A DNA stretch of 64,000 bases from Lutjanus erythropterus (taxonomy: Eukaryota; Chordata; Actinopteri; Lutjaniformes; Lutjanidae). The notes beneath the pieces are model-generated. The model saw only the letters and a list, made by a program, of their open reading frames with translations. It had not been told where the DNA came from and did no database searches. The translations under genes and the position numbers were made by a program. How positions within the stretch are numbered: the stretch's first letter is position 1; every line of letters begins with the position of its first letter. The DNA lies in the NCBI GenBank assembly GCA_020091685.1, contig CM034608.1, forward strand, positions 8,246,522 through 8,310,521. Reading direction: 5' to 3'. Below are positions 12,340 to 23,791 of the stretch, piece by piece.

Positions 12340-13080
12340 CATCCCTTTCTTCCCCAGCCGGACTGAATCTTCACTGAGTCTCAGGCAAATAAATGCCACC
12401 AGTGGGTAAAGAAATGTGGGGCTTTAAAAGAAATGAAATAAAAAAGTTCCCCTTTCATGAGGCCCTGGGTGTTTGGAGCTGAGCTGCCTCCTCTCTCCTC
12501 GCCCCGGGGCAGGCTATCATCTCCAGTGACACCAGAGGGAGGGCAGACCCCACCCCACCTCTGCTGCCGGGGCCGGGGGATTGAAGGGGATGAGAGGGGC
12601 CGGCGGTGTACAGAGGAGGCTCTGCTGCTGCTTCTGGCCCAGTCTCTCAGGTCCAGCTTCGTCTTTGATCACCGGCCACCGACCTCCATGTCTCCAACAC
12701 AAGGAGCCGGGGCCGGGAACACGCCGCCGAGCCTGTATCCCCTCCCTTCAGCCCTTGTTCCCTCCAAATATGAAAAAAGGGTTAATTGTATTTAACAATA
12801 TGCTCTCTAACCCCCCCTCCTCCCCATCACCGCCACCCTCCCCTCCTTGATTAGAATTAGAATCACATCTGGCGCCATGTTCTGTCCCTCATTACTGCTG
12901 AATCTCATTACAAGCCGCTCCCGTGGGAGGGACGGCGCCGGGTTTTTAAGCACACTTTTCGCTTTCTTCCTGCTTCTTGCTCATCTCATCTGCCTCGCCG
13001 CTCCTTCTCTTCTGCGTTTACATTAGCGGAAGTCCTCATCTGAGAGAATGACTGAGCACCACCAAGCCTCCTCCCAGAGC
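12340..13080. promoter_or_regulatory. Candidate conserved noncoding block (left-arm copy)
   Basis: A GC-rich, unique-looking block just downstream of the gtf3c4 3' end, with CTCATTACAAGCCGC and ATTAGAATTAGAATC words. The 112-residue and 89-residue frames here are low-complexity chance frames. The block is mirrored at 15815-16555 because it lies in the palindrome. Regulatory role is inferred. Confidence 0.3.
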
Positions 13081-13560
13081 TTGGAAATTGTTTTACAGTG
13101 CCAATTAAAGTAGGTATGTTGAGTTTTTTCCAGAGTATGTATTATTCAGAGTGTATTATTTGTTGCGCTCAAAAAAAGGAGGAAAAAAGCCCCACACTAA
13201 AATAGGACTAGCAGAGTAAGTTCCACTTACTTGCAATAAAAACTACACCAAAGGTTTGGAAATATAGTCAACATAAGGAAAATGAGGGAGCTTATTTATG
13301 GTGCCCTGAAGTCCTACTGAATAATAGAAACCTCCACATTTGAAACTTTGTTTCTTTGCACCCTTGTGCAAACACTGTGTCTGACTGGGAATTAGTTTTA
13401 GTGAGGGGAAAATAAAGAAATCTGTAAAGTTTGAGTCCAAAATGTTTTACCTCAGTTAAATATTAATTTAAGAACCATGGCAGGGGAGAAGAGCCTCTCT
13501 GCACACTTTGTAGGCTACACTTGTGAGGAAATAAAGAGTTAGAACGTGTAATCAAAGCCT

Positions 13561-13566
13561 TTTATT
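13561..13566 (-). terminator. gtf3c4: gtf3c4 poly(A) signal AATAAA
   Basis: A canonical AATAAA on the minus strand, about 160 bases past the gtf3c4 stop codon, giving a short 3' UTR (about 13545-13728). The mirrored copy is at 15329-15334 on the plus strand. Confidence 0.7.
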
Positions 13567-13728
13567 TTGCACTTTTAAGATACCAATATAAAGTAATAAA
13601 AACATGAACAAAATACATGAAATAAAAAAATCGTTGCAGTGATGTCTGACAAAATTGGACCCTGCATCAGAGCGGCGAGGCTCTGAAGGTCGCAGGGGAA
13701 GCCCTGAGGTTCCTCCGGTGGTTGGGGT

Positions 13729-13793
13729 CTAGATCATCGGCGAGTCGCAGAGCGTGCAGGGCGCCTGCAGGATCTTCTTTATCCACTCTGGAT
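13729..13793 (-). CDS. gtf3c4: gtf3c4 coding exon 5 (terminal)
   Basis: A CGCAG acceptor precedes the exon. With the last base of exon 4 it restores Asp756, then encodes PEWIKKILQAPCTLCDSPMI and a TAG stop. This matches the conserved C-terminus of TFIIIC90, including the last CxxC pair (Cys768 and Cys771) of the zinc-binding region. The exon lies 9.3 kb from exon 4, but 4.8 kb of that distance is the duplicated palindrome arm. Confidence 0.93.
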
Positions 13794-16700
13794 CTGCGAG
13801 GAAAGAAAACAAGCCATGTTTGTATTTGGACGTTTCTAAATATGAGCAAAGCCACTTTCAGACTTGCACTTCATTATGTAAATGTGATGGGAATTTTACA
13901 TGTTAGTCTCATATTTGATTAAAAGCCCATAAAAGTCAAAGCAGTCTTAACAGATCGGACCTCGTAATGCTTCTTTACTGCTGCAATGATTAATCAATTA
14001 TTACTCAATAATTAAATTTATCGCCAACTATTCTGATAATTGAGTAATTGTTAAAGAAAAAGGTCAAACTTCTTAGATTTCATCATCATAAATTTTAATA
14101 TTTTCTGGTTTCATCTTTCGACTATGAAAATAATCAGCAGTTGCAGCCCTACTGACAGCCGTCATTTACATTTTCAAATCCCTCTTTAAAAAGATGGTCT
14201 GTATGGTATCAAGTATGATATAACAGTCAGTGAGCTGCGCTGTATACCCTTTGAATTGTGCTTTTTTTCCCTTCACACACGCACCGGATGCTGCTGGGGT
14301 GGAGAGAAAAGAATTCTGGGAGACTTTTCAATTCAATTATTGAAAATGAAAGCTTATTTTGATTGATTTTTGATTTAATATTAAAATTGTGACACAACAA
14401 GCACTTAGTTTTTTTCTAGCTTTGATACTTTAGATATATATATATATATATATATATATATCTAAAGTATCAAAGCTAGAAAAAAACTAAGTGCTTGTTG
14501 TGTCACAATTTTAATATTAAATCAAAAATCAATCAAAATAAGCTTTCATTTTCAATAATTGAATTGAAAAGTCTCCCAGAATTCTTTTCTCTCCACCCCA
14601 GCAGCATCCGGTGCGTGTGTGAAGGGAAAAAAAGCACAATTCAAAGGGTATACAGCGCAGCTCACTGACTGTTATATCATACTTGATACCATACAGACCA
14701 TCTTTTTAAAGAGGGATTTGAAAATGTAAATGACGGCTGTCAGTAGGGCTGCAACTGCTGATTATTTTCATAGTCGAAAGATGAAACCAGAAAATATTAA
14801 AATTTATGATGATGAAATCTAAGAAGTTTGACCTTTTTCTTTAACAATTACTCAATTATCAGAATAGTTGGCGATAAATTTAATTATTGAGTAATAATTG
14901 ATTAATCATTGCAGCAGTAAAGAAGCATTACGAGGTCCGATCTGTTAAGACTGCTTTGACTTTTATGGGCTTTTAATCAAATATGAGACTAACATGTAAA
15001 ATTCCCATCACATTTACATAATGAAGTGCAAGTCTGAAAGTGGCTTTGCTCATATTTAGAAACGTCCAAATACAAACATGGCTTGTTTTCTTTCCTCGCA
15101 GATCCAGAGTGGATAAAGAAGATCCTGCAGGCGCCCTGCACGCTCTGCGACTCGCCGATGATCTAGACCCCAACCACCGGAGGAACCTCAGGGCTTCCCC
15201 TGCGACCTTCAGAGCCTCGCCGCTCTGATGCAGGGTCCAATTTTGTCAGACATCACTGCAACGATTTTTTTATTTCATGTATTTTGTTCATGTTTTTATT
15301 ACTTTATATTGGTATCTTAAAAGTGCAAAATAAAAGGCTTTGATTACACGTTCTAACTCTTTATTTCCTCACAAGTGTAGCCTACAAAGTGTGCAGAGAG
15401 GCTCTTCTCCCCTGCCATGGTTCTTAAATTAATATTTAACTGAGGTAAAACATTTTGGACTCAAACTTTACAGATTTCTTTATTTTCCCCTCACTAAAAC
15501 TAATTCCCAGTCAGACACAGTGTTTGCACAAGGGTGCAAAGAAACAAAGTTTCAAATGTGGAGGTTTCTATTATTCAGTAGGACTTCAGGGCACCATAAA
15601 TAAGCTCCCTCATTTTCCTTATGTTGACTATATTTCCAAACCTTTGGTGTAGTTTTTATTGCAAGTAAGTGGAACTTACTCTGCTAGTCCTATTTTAGTG
15701 TGGGGCTTTTTTCCTCCTTTTTTTGAGCGCAACAAATAATACACTCTGAATAATACATACTCTGGAAAAAACTCAACATACCTACTTTAATTGGCACTGT
15801 AAAACAATTTCCAAGCTCTGGGAGGAGGCTTGGTGGTGCTCAGTCATTCTCTCAGATGAGGACTTCCGCTAATGTAAACGCAGAAGAGAAGGAGCGGCGA
15901 GGCAGATGAGATGAGCAAGAGGCAGGAAGAAAGCGAAAAGTGTGCTTAAAAACCCGGCGCCGTCCCTCCCACGGGAGCGGCTTGTAATGAGATTCAGCAG
16001 TAATGAGGGACAGAACATGGCGCCAGATGTGATTCTAATTCTAATCAAGGAGGGGAGGGTGGCGGTGATGGGGAGGAGGGGGGGTTAGAGAGCATATTGT
16101 TAAATACAATTAACCCTTTTTTCATATTTGGAGGGAACAAGGGCTGAAGGGAGGGGATACAGGCTCGGCGGCGTGTTCCCGGCCCCGGCTCCTTGTGTTG
16201 GAGACATGGAGGTCGGTGGCCGGTGATCAAAGACGAAGCTGGACCTGAGAGACTGGGCCAGAAGCAGCAGCAGAGCCTCCTCTGTACACCGCCGGCCCCT
16301 CTCATCCCCTTCAATCCCCCGGCCCCGGCAGCAGAGGTGGGGTGGGGTCTGCCCTCCCTCTGGTGTCACTGGAGATGATAGCCTGCCCCGGGGCGAGGAG
16401 AGAGGAGGCAGCTCAGCTCCAAACACCCAGGGCCTCATGAAAGGGGAACTTTTTTATTTCATTTCTTTTAAAGCCCCACATTTCTTTACCCACTGGTGGC
16501 ATTTATTTGCCTGAGACTCAGTGAAGATTCAGTCCGGCTGGGGAAGAAAGGGATGTCTCCCATTTTACTATAAAGTGAATCATTTATCACATTATCCTGT
16601 GCAGGAGGAGACTGGGATGTTTGGGACTCATGGTTAGATTAATTTTAAGAGTGCAGCTCCGTGGTTTTCCAGGATAAAAACAATATCATTAAATAAATTA

Positions 16701-19232
16701 ACTTGTTTAGACATAATGATAATTTACTGAAACCAACGCACCCCAAAATTTGGTTTACATTTGGGGTTACAGTACCTTTTTGTTGGCACAAATGTAAAAT
16801 TATGTTAAAAAATACAGAAAAGGCAGTTAAGCACAGCCTTCCTTAAACTGACAGTTTTGCTATGAATTATGATGTGGCGTTTCCTGAAGGCATTGTTACA
16901 GATGAAATACAAGCTCGACGTCTCGGCTATTTGAGGAAGCCGGTGGCACACCGCAGCACCTTCTGTCATTAGCTGTGTCGGATTCTAACCGCTTAAACTC
17001 CCGCTTCCATTCATTTTTTCAGTCCACCTTTTTTTTCATTTCTGGTTCTTCTGTAAGGGTCGTGTTAGCAGTTGGAGTAGGCTTAGTAAACCCAGACTTC
17101 AGTTGCCTTGGCTTGAGTTCTGTTTGCTGTAGAATGTTGACCTAAAAGGTGAGAAGAAATCTGGATGTTTGTGGAGCTGTAATACAGTGTTGGTGAAGGC
17201 TGGCAGTATGTGGATGAAACTTGGTGGCCACGGGGGGCCACCTACATGGAATATTTGGTGACCACAGGCTATAAGGCCATGGTAAATATCAAACCCAGTA
17301 CAGAACCTACTGAAACTACTCACTGTACTGTCAACTGGGACCTCACTAAATTTATAGTTGTTAATGCAAAGGAAAAAAATGTCCTTGTGACATTTTTTAC
17401 AATGTCAAGAAAGAAACTCAACACAAGGTACACTTAATAACTTTTTTCATAGGTTTCTATCTCATGTCATGTCTTCTTCAGCTGGAAGGAGTTGGGTGAA
17501 GCTGAGTTTCTGAGCGGATAAAACACCAAGAAGTGGACCTCAAGTTAAAAGGACAGTTTACCCCACAATTAATTTTTTTTCTCAAACAATCTAGATGGAT
17601 AGAAAGCGCTACAGGTAGGAGGTGAAATATGCATTTTTGACTTGGACTTTTTTCATAGTAAAAATATAATTGTTGTTTTCCTTGTGGTCACCTTTGTAAT
17701 TCCCTGGCTTTTTATTTTAGCTGCGTGTGTGTGAAGTCTCATCACTCTTCAGTGTCACCTTTAGGTCAGACATTCCTGCTGGAGCTGTTTTGTCCAGTTG
17801 CATAGATAGGAACTTTCACTCCCTACATTTTAGCACAAATGTGTGCACTTTTTTAGTCCTTACATTTTCAAATCAGGCTTGTTCCTTTAGTTCTAATACA
17901 TTTGAGGGAAATTATTGATGATTTATGTTTTGCGTCATTGTGCGCAGCTCCACAACACCAAGACAGATTTCAACCTTAATGAATGGGACCAGAATAAAAA
18001 GAAAAGACAATTCCTTGGTGTATTGCATAGTTCGTATAGGTGTGCTCATATATAGAACGTATCAGTGCACATCATGCATACACAACAACAAGCAACATAA
18101 ACCACAATAATTCAAGTTTATGTTACTCTGTCCCCCAAAACTTGAACCAAGTTTTAACCAAATAGGTGTGTCAGCAGTTACTTTGTTATTCCCTGTTGAG
18201 AAATTTGTCACTTTCTTACGGCAAAATATAGCGGTATCTCTTTGTAGAGGGAGAGGAAGTGGTTTAGTTAGTGTGATTCAAAGTATCAGCACTTTCTCAG
18301 AAGATTTCCAAGCAAAAGAACAGAAAGGAAAAACATGAATCCTCCTCATTGTGCCAAAAGCAGCAGAACTGCGAGATAACCTTCTTTTAATTGTTCAGGC
18401 TGCTTAATATTAGTCACAAGTTTTAGACAGTAAGTGAAGTGAAAAGTTAAAGTAAGTAACAGCCTTGTAATGAGCTTTTCATCAGCCCCGGCTGTGGTAG
18501 GCATCAGGTGTCTTTGTGTTTTTCAGCCTGGGGATTTGGTGCTCCGTGTTAGAGTTTGTCAAGTGGAAGTGGCTCCTCAGGTTGTAATGTTCCTGTCACT
18601 GATAGGTGGAGACCAGCGCTGTTAGAGGTTAGCTGTGTTTGGTTGATCCTCCTCCCGCTTTAGTGTAATAATCCGTCAAAGAGCAGCTCCACTAGTAATT
18701 ACCTGCTTCCCCTCCCTTCTTCTCCCACTGTCTTTGCTCTCAAGACTTCAAACGGGGGATTTTTCTCTTTGCATACAATATTTATATCCTTTATGTCAGT
18801 GGCTGGATGGCATAAAACATTCATGGCACCTTTTCACACCTTAATTTCATGTGATATTCCTTTTGTTTTGTTTAGACTGGATTTTGAACATGATATGTCC
18901 CCCAGTATTCTCTCAAGAGCATCTATTCATTTTGTTGCTTTAGAATATTCTAATTTACTCTGTAAAACGTGGCAGCTGCTTCACTGCCTCAGACGTGTGT
19001 GTGTGACTGCATCACCTGGTGGGATCAAGACGTTGTTTTTACAGACTTGCCGCTTTTATGAGTCTCCTGTTGATTCTTCACACGCTCTGACGCGTTTGTG
19101 AGAAAAGTTGGGGAGTAGTTTCTGATGATACACGCCATGAGACAATATGAGTTTGTCAAACGTCAGAGATGCAATACTGTCAGGGTAGTTTTCTTTCAGT
19201 ATCTCTAGTTGTATTAGGTCACTGTGAGCAAN

Positions 19233-19263
<31 letters not shown>

Positions 19264-22200
19264 AGCTATAATTAAAGGATATTCTAGTCTTTTAAACATG
19301 GTATTTAAAAAGTATTGAACTGATGATACTTTTGACAGCCTTGCACGACTCAAATTTGAATTGAATGTTATCCCTCTGATGTAAATCCTACAGCAGCACG
19401 AGGTGAAATACACAGATATTAAGTACACATCTTGTAAGGCCTTCTTCAGACCACTGTAATTAATCTCTCACTTAATTTTTGTAACAGTGACCTTGAGATT
19501 TTGACTCATTTCTTATGTATGAAGAAAATAAATCTGTTTAATAAAACCACAAACACACTGAAAAAGCCATTTTTCAGTTGTTGAGGAGACTCTTCTCGTA
19601 TCAGCTCACTCTATACAAAGAGATTTGTCCTCTTTACGGTGCAGGGAAAAGAGGAAAAAGATTAAATGAGAGTCCCATGACAGCAACAGTGTTGGTCATT
19701 AATAGTGTTGTTGTCTGTAATTTCTAACTTCGATAGAATACCATGAAGAATAACGATATTCCATACCATTTTCAGTATCGTTCAGAAATCATGACTCAAA
19801 CCCTACAAGTTTTTATTTTTTTTAATTTACAAAATATTACATTTATGTTTAGGCGTTTATGTTGAGAGACCTTTAATTTGAAAAAAAAAAAAAAAATTGC
19901 CCTCCATAGCATCTGTTCTGCTACTGTCAAAGAGAGCGAGAAAGTGCAGCAGGTACTGGTGTATTGATACTGCGGAACATGAGCACTGAAATCATTTCAA
20001 ATATTCAGAATCTTAATTTATTGAAAAATCAATATTTTTGACAACACTGCTCATTCCTGATCATTCATTTAAAACTCAACCAATATTAGGTCATTACTTT
20101 TACAAGAAGATGAAGACAGTGATGTTTCATACATGTTTTTAACATTTGAAGCTTCTTATTTAGGTTTTAAATGCAGCTTCATGTCCGTTATCATATCTTG
20201 TCATCATCGCCCTCAAAAAATGGAAACTCATTCATTCATTCATTCATTCATTCATTCATTCATTCATTCATTCATTCATTGTCTGCAACCGCTTATCCTT
20301 GAAGGGTCGTGGGGGGGCTGGAGCCTATGCCAGCTGACACTGGGCGAGAGGCGGGGTACACCCTGGACAAGTTGCCAGTTCATCACAGGACTGACACATA
20401 GAGACAGACAACCATTCATGCTCACATTTACACCTACGGACAATTTAGAGTCACCAATTAACCAAATGGAAAGGCCTTTAACAAAATTCTCAGTTTGAAT
20501 AAAGTGAAGTCTGTTTTATTAAATGTACTTTTAAAAACTATGACTCACAAGTTTCATCAACATAAATGTAATTTATGGTGCTGTTCGACCGCTCCATTAA
20601 CACAGGCACGTCTTCCTTTGTGTGCGGCTGCAAAAGAGCAGTTTTTTCACTGCAGTGAAAATATTTTTTTTAAAGGCTAAATACCAACAAATGTGGACCA
20701 AAGCAGAATATTTTGCTAGATAAAAACGTGAATTTTGGAAATGATAACATTTATCTTTTTTCAATACATTTTGACATGATTTTGAATTTTAATGTCAACT
20801 TTATGAACAAAGCTTTGAAGTATTTCTAATAGTCAAGTTAACAACTAAATATAGAAGAAGGCAAAGATGTTCTATAAGATGTTTTGAGAGAGAAGCTGTG
20901 ATGATGCTGAATCTGACAGCTGCCAAAACTGCACAGAGCTGTCAGTCTTTATCCTAGATGGGCTGGAATGACCATGAGAGCCGCGCCTCAGGCGCTCAGG
21001 CAACACCCATAAAGACTCGGGATGCATGTAGCAGTCAGATGAAGCCCATCGTCAAACACTGGGAAGAGCACAAGAGCACCGTTTTTCTCTCCCGACTCTA
21101 AACACTGCAAGAACCACACTGCTGCCACCTGTTTCTGTGACTTTTGGGCCCTTTTTAAAGCCACAATCCTCACTAAACTAACGTTCATGATAAATCAGTA
21201 AGACTTTCAGTATCTAATCATGACAATAACTTTTAAATACTGCATGTTATTGGTATAAAGATGATCTGAAATGTTGCACTGACATGATGATGCTGTCAAC
21301 GTGAAGAGCTGATGTGCTGCAGACAAACAGAGTAAACATGTCATGAAACATGTAAAAATGTATCTAACAAAATACATTTCGTGTTTTCTACATTTAAGTT
21401 AAATATTTTATTGAATTTTGAGACGATCATGAATTACTTTCAGGTGGTCATTCAATGTGTTTACATCCACTTCAGTAATAATGCCGACTTCTTTGGCTGG
21501 AATGATTTAGAAAGCGTAAAAATATTCAACCTTCCATCCCCCCCAAAAAAAATTTCATTCTGATACCGAATATAGCTGTGACAAGCCAATATTGGCCAAC
21601 CGATAACTGTGTCTGGATCTATTTACAGTATTTTAAAGGATATATCACTACATGTTGCTATATTGATCTTTCCTGACATCAGTCAGATACTTTCTCTGTC
21701 TAAAGCAAGTTTTTATAGTTAACTAAAACTTCATATAAATAATGAATGATGTTGTGCATTGGGGTGTCAATCAATCTGGATCTATATATCGATTCAGGGA
21801 TCCAATATGATCGATGCAAAGTGAAAATATCAATTATATTATTATATTACTTTAATAAATGCCTAATTTTGAAATTCCCACAGTATTTCTGGAACTGTTC
21901 AGTCATAAAATTGCTGAATCACAATGTAGTTGATTTGTGTGAGTTGACATAAATGTAACAGAATGGACCTATGATGTTGTCTGATATCGATCGCAGGCCC
22001 CTGAATTAAATTAAAAATCATATTGCGGCACATTTTGTGATATCGGCAAATACTGTATCGTTGTCCAATGAATCAATAGAATATCGTATCATGATGAAAC
22101 GTGATTTACATCCCTATTGTGTTCAAAACTAACGTCTTTAGTTTTTGAGACCATGGTATCACAGACACGAATGCAGGGAGTGGCCATCGCCTGTCGAGGC

Positions 22201-23760
22201 TCAATACACACACACACCTTTGTGACCAGTCAAGTTCTCCACAAGAAGAAAGGACATGAATTTGAACATGTGTGACCACACAATTAACACCAACAAGCAT
22301 GACAAGACGTGGGTACAAATGTTTATTGAGACTGGGATTTCTAAGTGACTGAATTTATTACCTTCACAAAGTTGTTGTGTTTGTTTTATAATACATATTC
22401 TGACCTTGAGTCTTTTTCCAGACAAATACCACTCATATTTTAATAAAAAAAAGACTAAAACTAGACTGAAATGAGTAAATCTTCTCTGGATACTAAAATG
22501 AATTGAAAACAAAAATTCGAACTAATGAAAACTATAATAACTCTGGTCTTAAGTCCTTTTCGTGCACATGCTCACATGTTGGAAATCTGGTCACGCAAAC
22601 TGACTTTCTTCAGTTGAAATTCAGCTGGGATAATTAGGTTTCTCTAATCCCTGACTACGATTACAGAAACTGGATGTTTAAGAAATCAGGTTACTGCAGA
22701 AACTCAGCTATAACCGGGTTACCTGAGTGCATGCAAAGTGCACACTGAGCATCAGTGAACTAAACTGAATGAAGACAACCAAAGACTATTTACTCCTGCA
22801 CCAGCACTCATAATTCCCAAGCTCCAGTGAAGATTTTAAGCTTCCAATGATTCAACTCATGAATTTAAGAAGGCAGCCCTAGATCCTAAATCAGACACAA
22901 AAACAGACGAGATAATCCCTTTTCCCACTCCCTAATTTCTACAATCAGTCATGTTTTTTCTGAAGTTTTTGAGCGGCAGGGCAGGATGAAGGCCGACGTT
23001 GAAGGTGACAGGAGGAGATGGCTGATGGGGAGTGAGGCTGTGAAATGGAGGTGGAGGGAGATGGAAAGTGGCGCTTACCCTCAGGCTCTGGCAGTCTGGC
23101 GATGGTATCCAGCAGGAGGCAACGTCTGAACGTCAGTGTCTGGCAGGCCTGGTATGACAACACACACCTGGAGGAGGCCGAGAAAAAGGCATTAAGAGAG
23201 CTGGCTGGCAGGGGCAGAGACATGCACACACACACAGAAACACAGAGCGACAGACAGACAGAAAAGTAGAGCAGAAACAGCGCTAAGGTCCAACTGACGG
23301 GCGCAGATTTCCCTCTCAGTGCCCACAAGAGGCACCACACTCTAGCTAGCGAGAAGGCTGGAGAAATGTTTGACAGAGGATATTTATGAGACGATGAGAG
23401 TGGTGCATGGGTAAATATCAAAAGGTGGGAGGCTTGATTACTGCTCTGTGAAGATAAATAAACCGTCAAAGAAAGCACTTGGCATTAAGATTCAATTCAT
23501 GTCCTGTCAGGCTCAACTGTGGCATCTGAACCCGCAGAGCTCATCGAGGCTAAAGCTAATAAAAAACATCTTTAGCGGATTAGATCTGAACTTGTGGAGG
23601 AGACTGAATGATCTCTGTACCTGAGCCACATGTGACCGTTTTTACAGATTGCCTGTTTGTGGTCCGAGAAGGGCAGCACCGCCTGACACAGACTGCAGCG
23701 CTCAGAGAACGTCTGCTTGTTCATCTTTTTCTTGATGTGGCCAATCAGGACCTGAGGAGG

Positions 23761-23791
<31 letters not shown>

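Larger units (their letters stand above)
9664..14447 (+). repeat. Left arm of a 9.6 kb near-perfect palindrome
   Basis: Each base pairs with the complement of the base at 28895 minus its position, from here through 19231. The register never shifts across the arm, so no net indel is apparent. I saw two mismatches: 9762 versus 19133, and 12974 versus 15921; not every base was compared. The arm carries the terminal gtf3c4 exon on the minus strand, in line with the other exons, so this arm is the likely original. The rest is noncoding: a CGATTA-type repeat, a family A MITE remnant and a GC-rich candidate regulatory block. All frames listed in one arm recur mirrored in the other and none looks coding except the exon. 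Confidence 0.95.
14448..19231 (-). repeat. Right arm of the palindrome (probable inverted duplicate)
   Basis: The reverse complement of 9664-14447. It ends exactly beside the single N at 19232 and a (TA)n run. It carries the gtf3c4 terminal exon on the wrong strand for the rest of the gene, so this arm is the likely secondary copy, either artefactual or recently duplicated. Content otherwise mirrors the left arm. Confidence 0.93.

Noticed and set aside
12457..12850. 112- and 89-residue frames, mirrored at 16045-16438
   Set aside because: Proline, serine and arginine-rich frames in GC-rich noncoding DNA. Their duplication is only the palindrome.
20133..20498. 121-residue frame with SFIHSFIHSFIH repeats
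   Set aside because: Translation of the (TTCA)n tail and LINE 3' end.
22945..23478. 177-residue minus-strand open frame
   Set aside because: Only its middle (exon 4 of gtf3c4) is coding. The flanks are intron read-through in the same frame.
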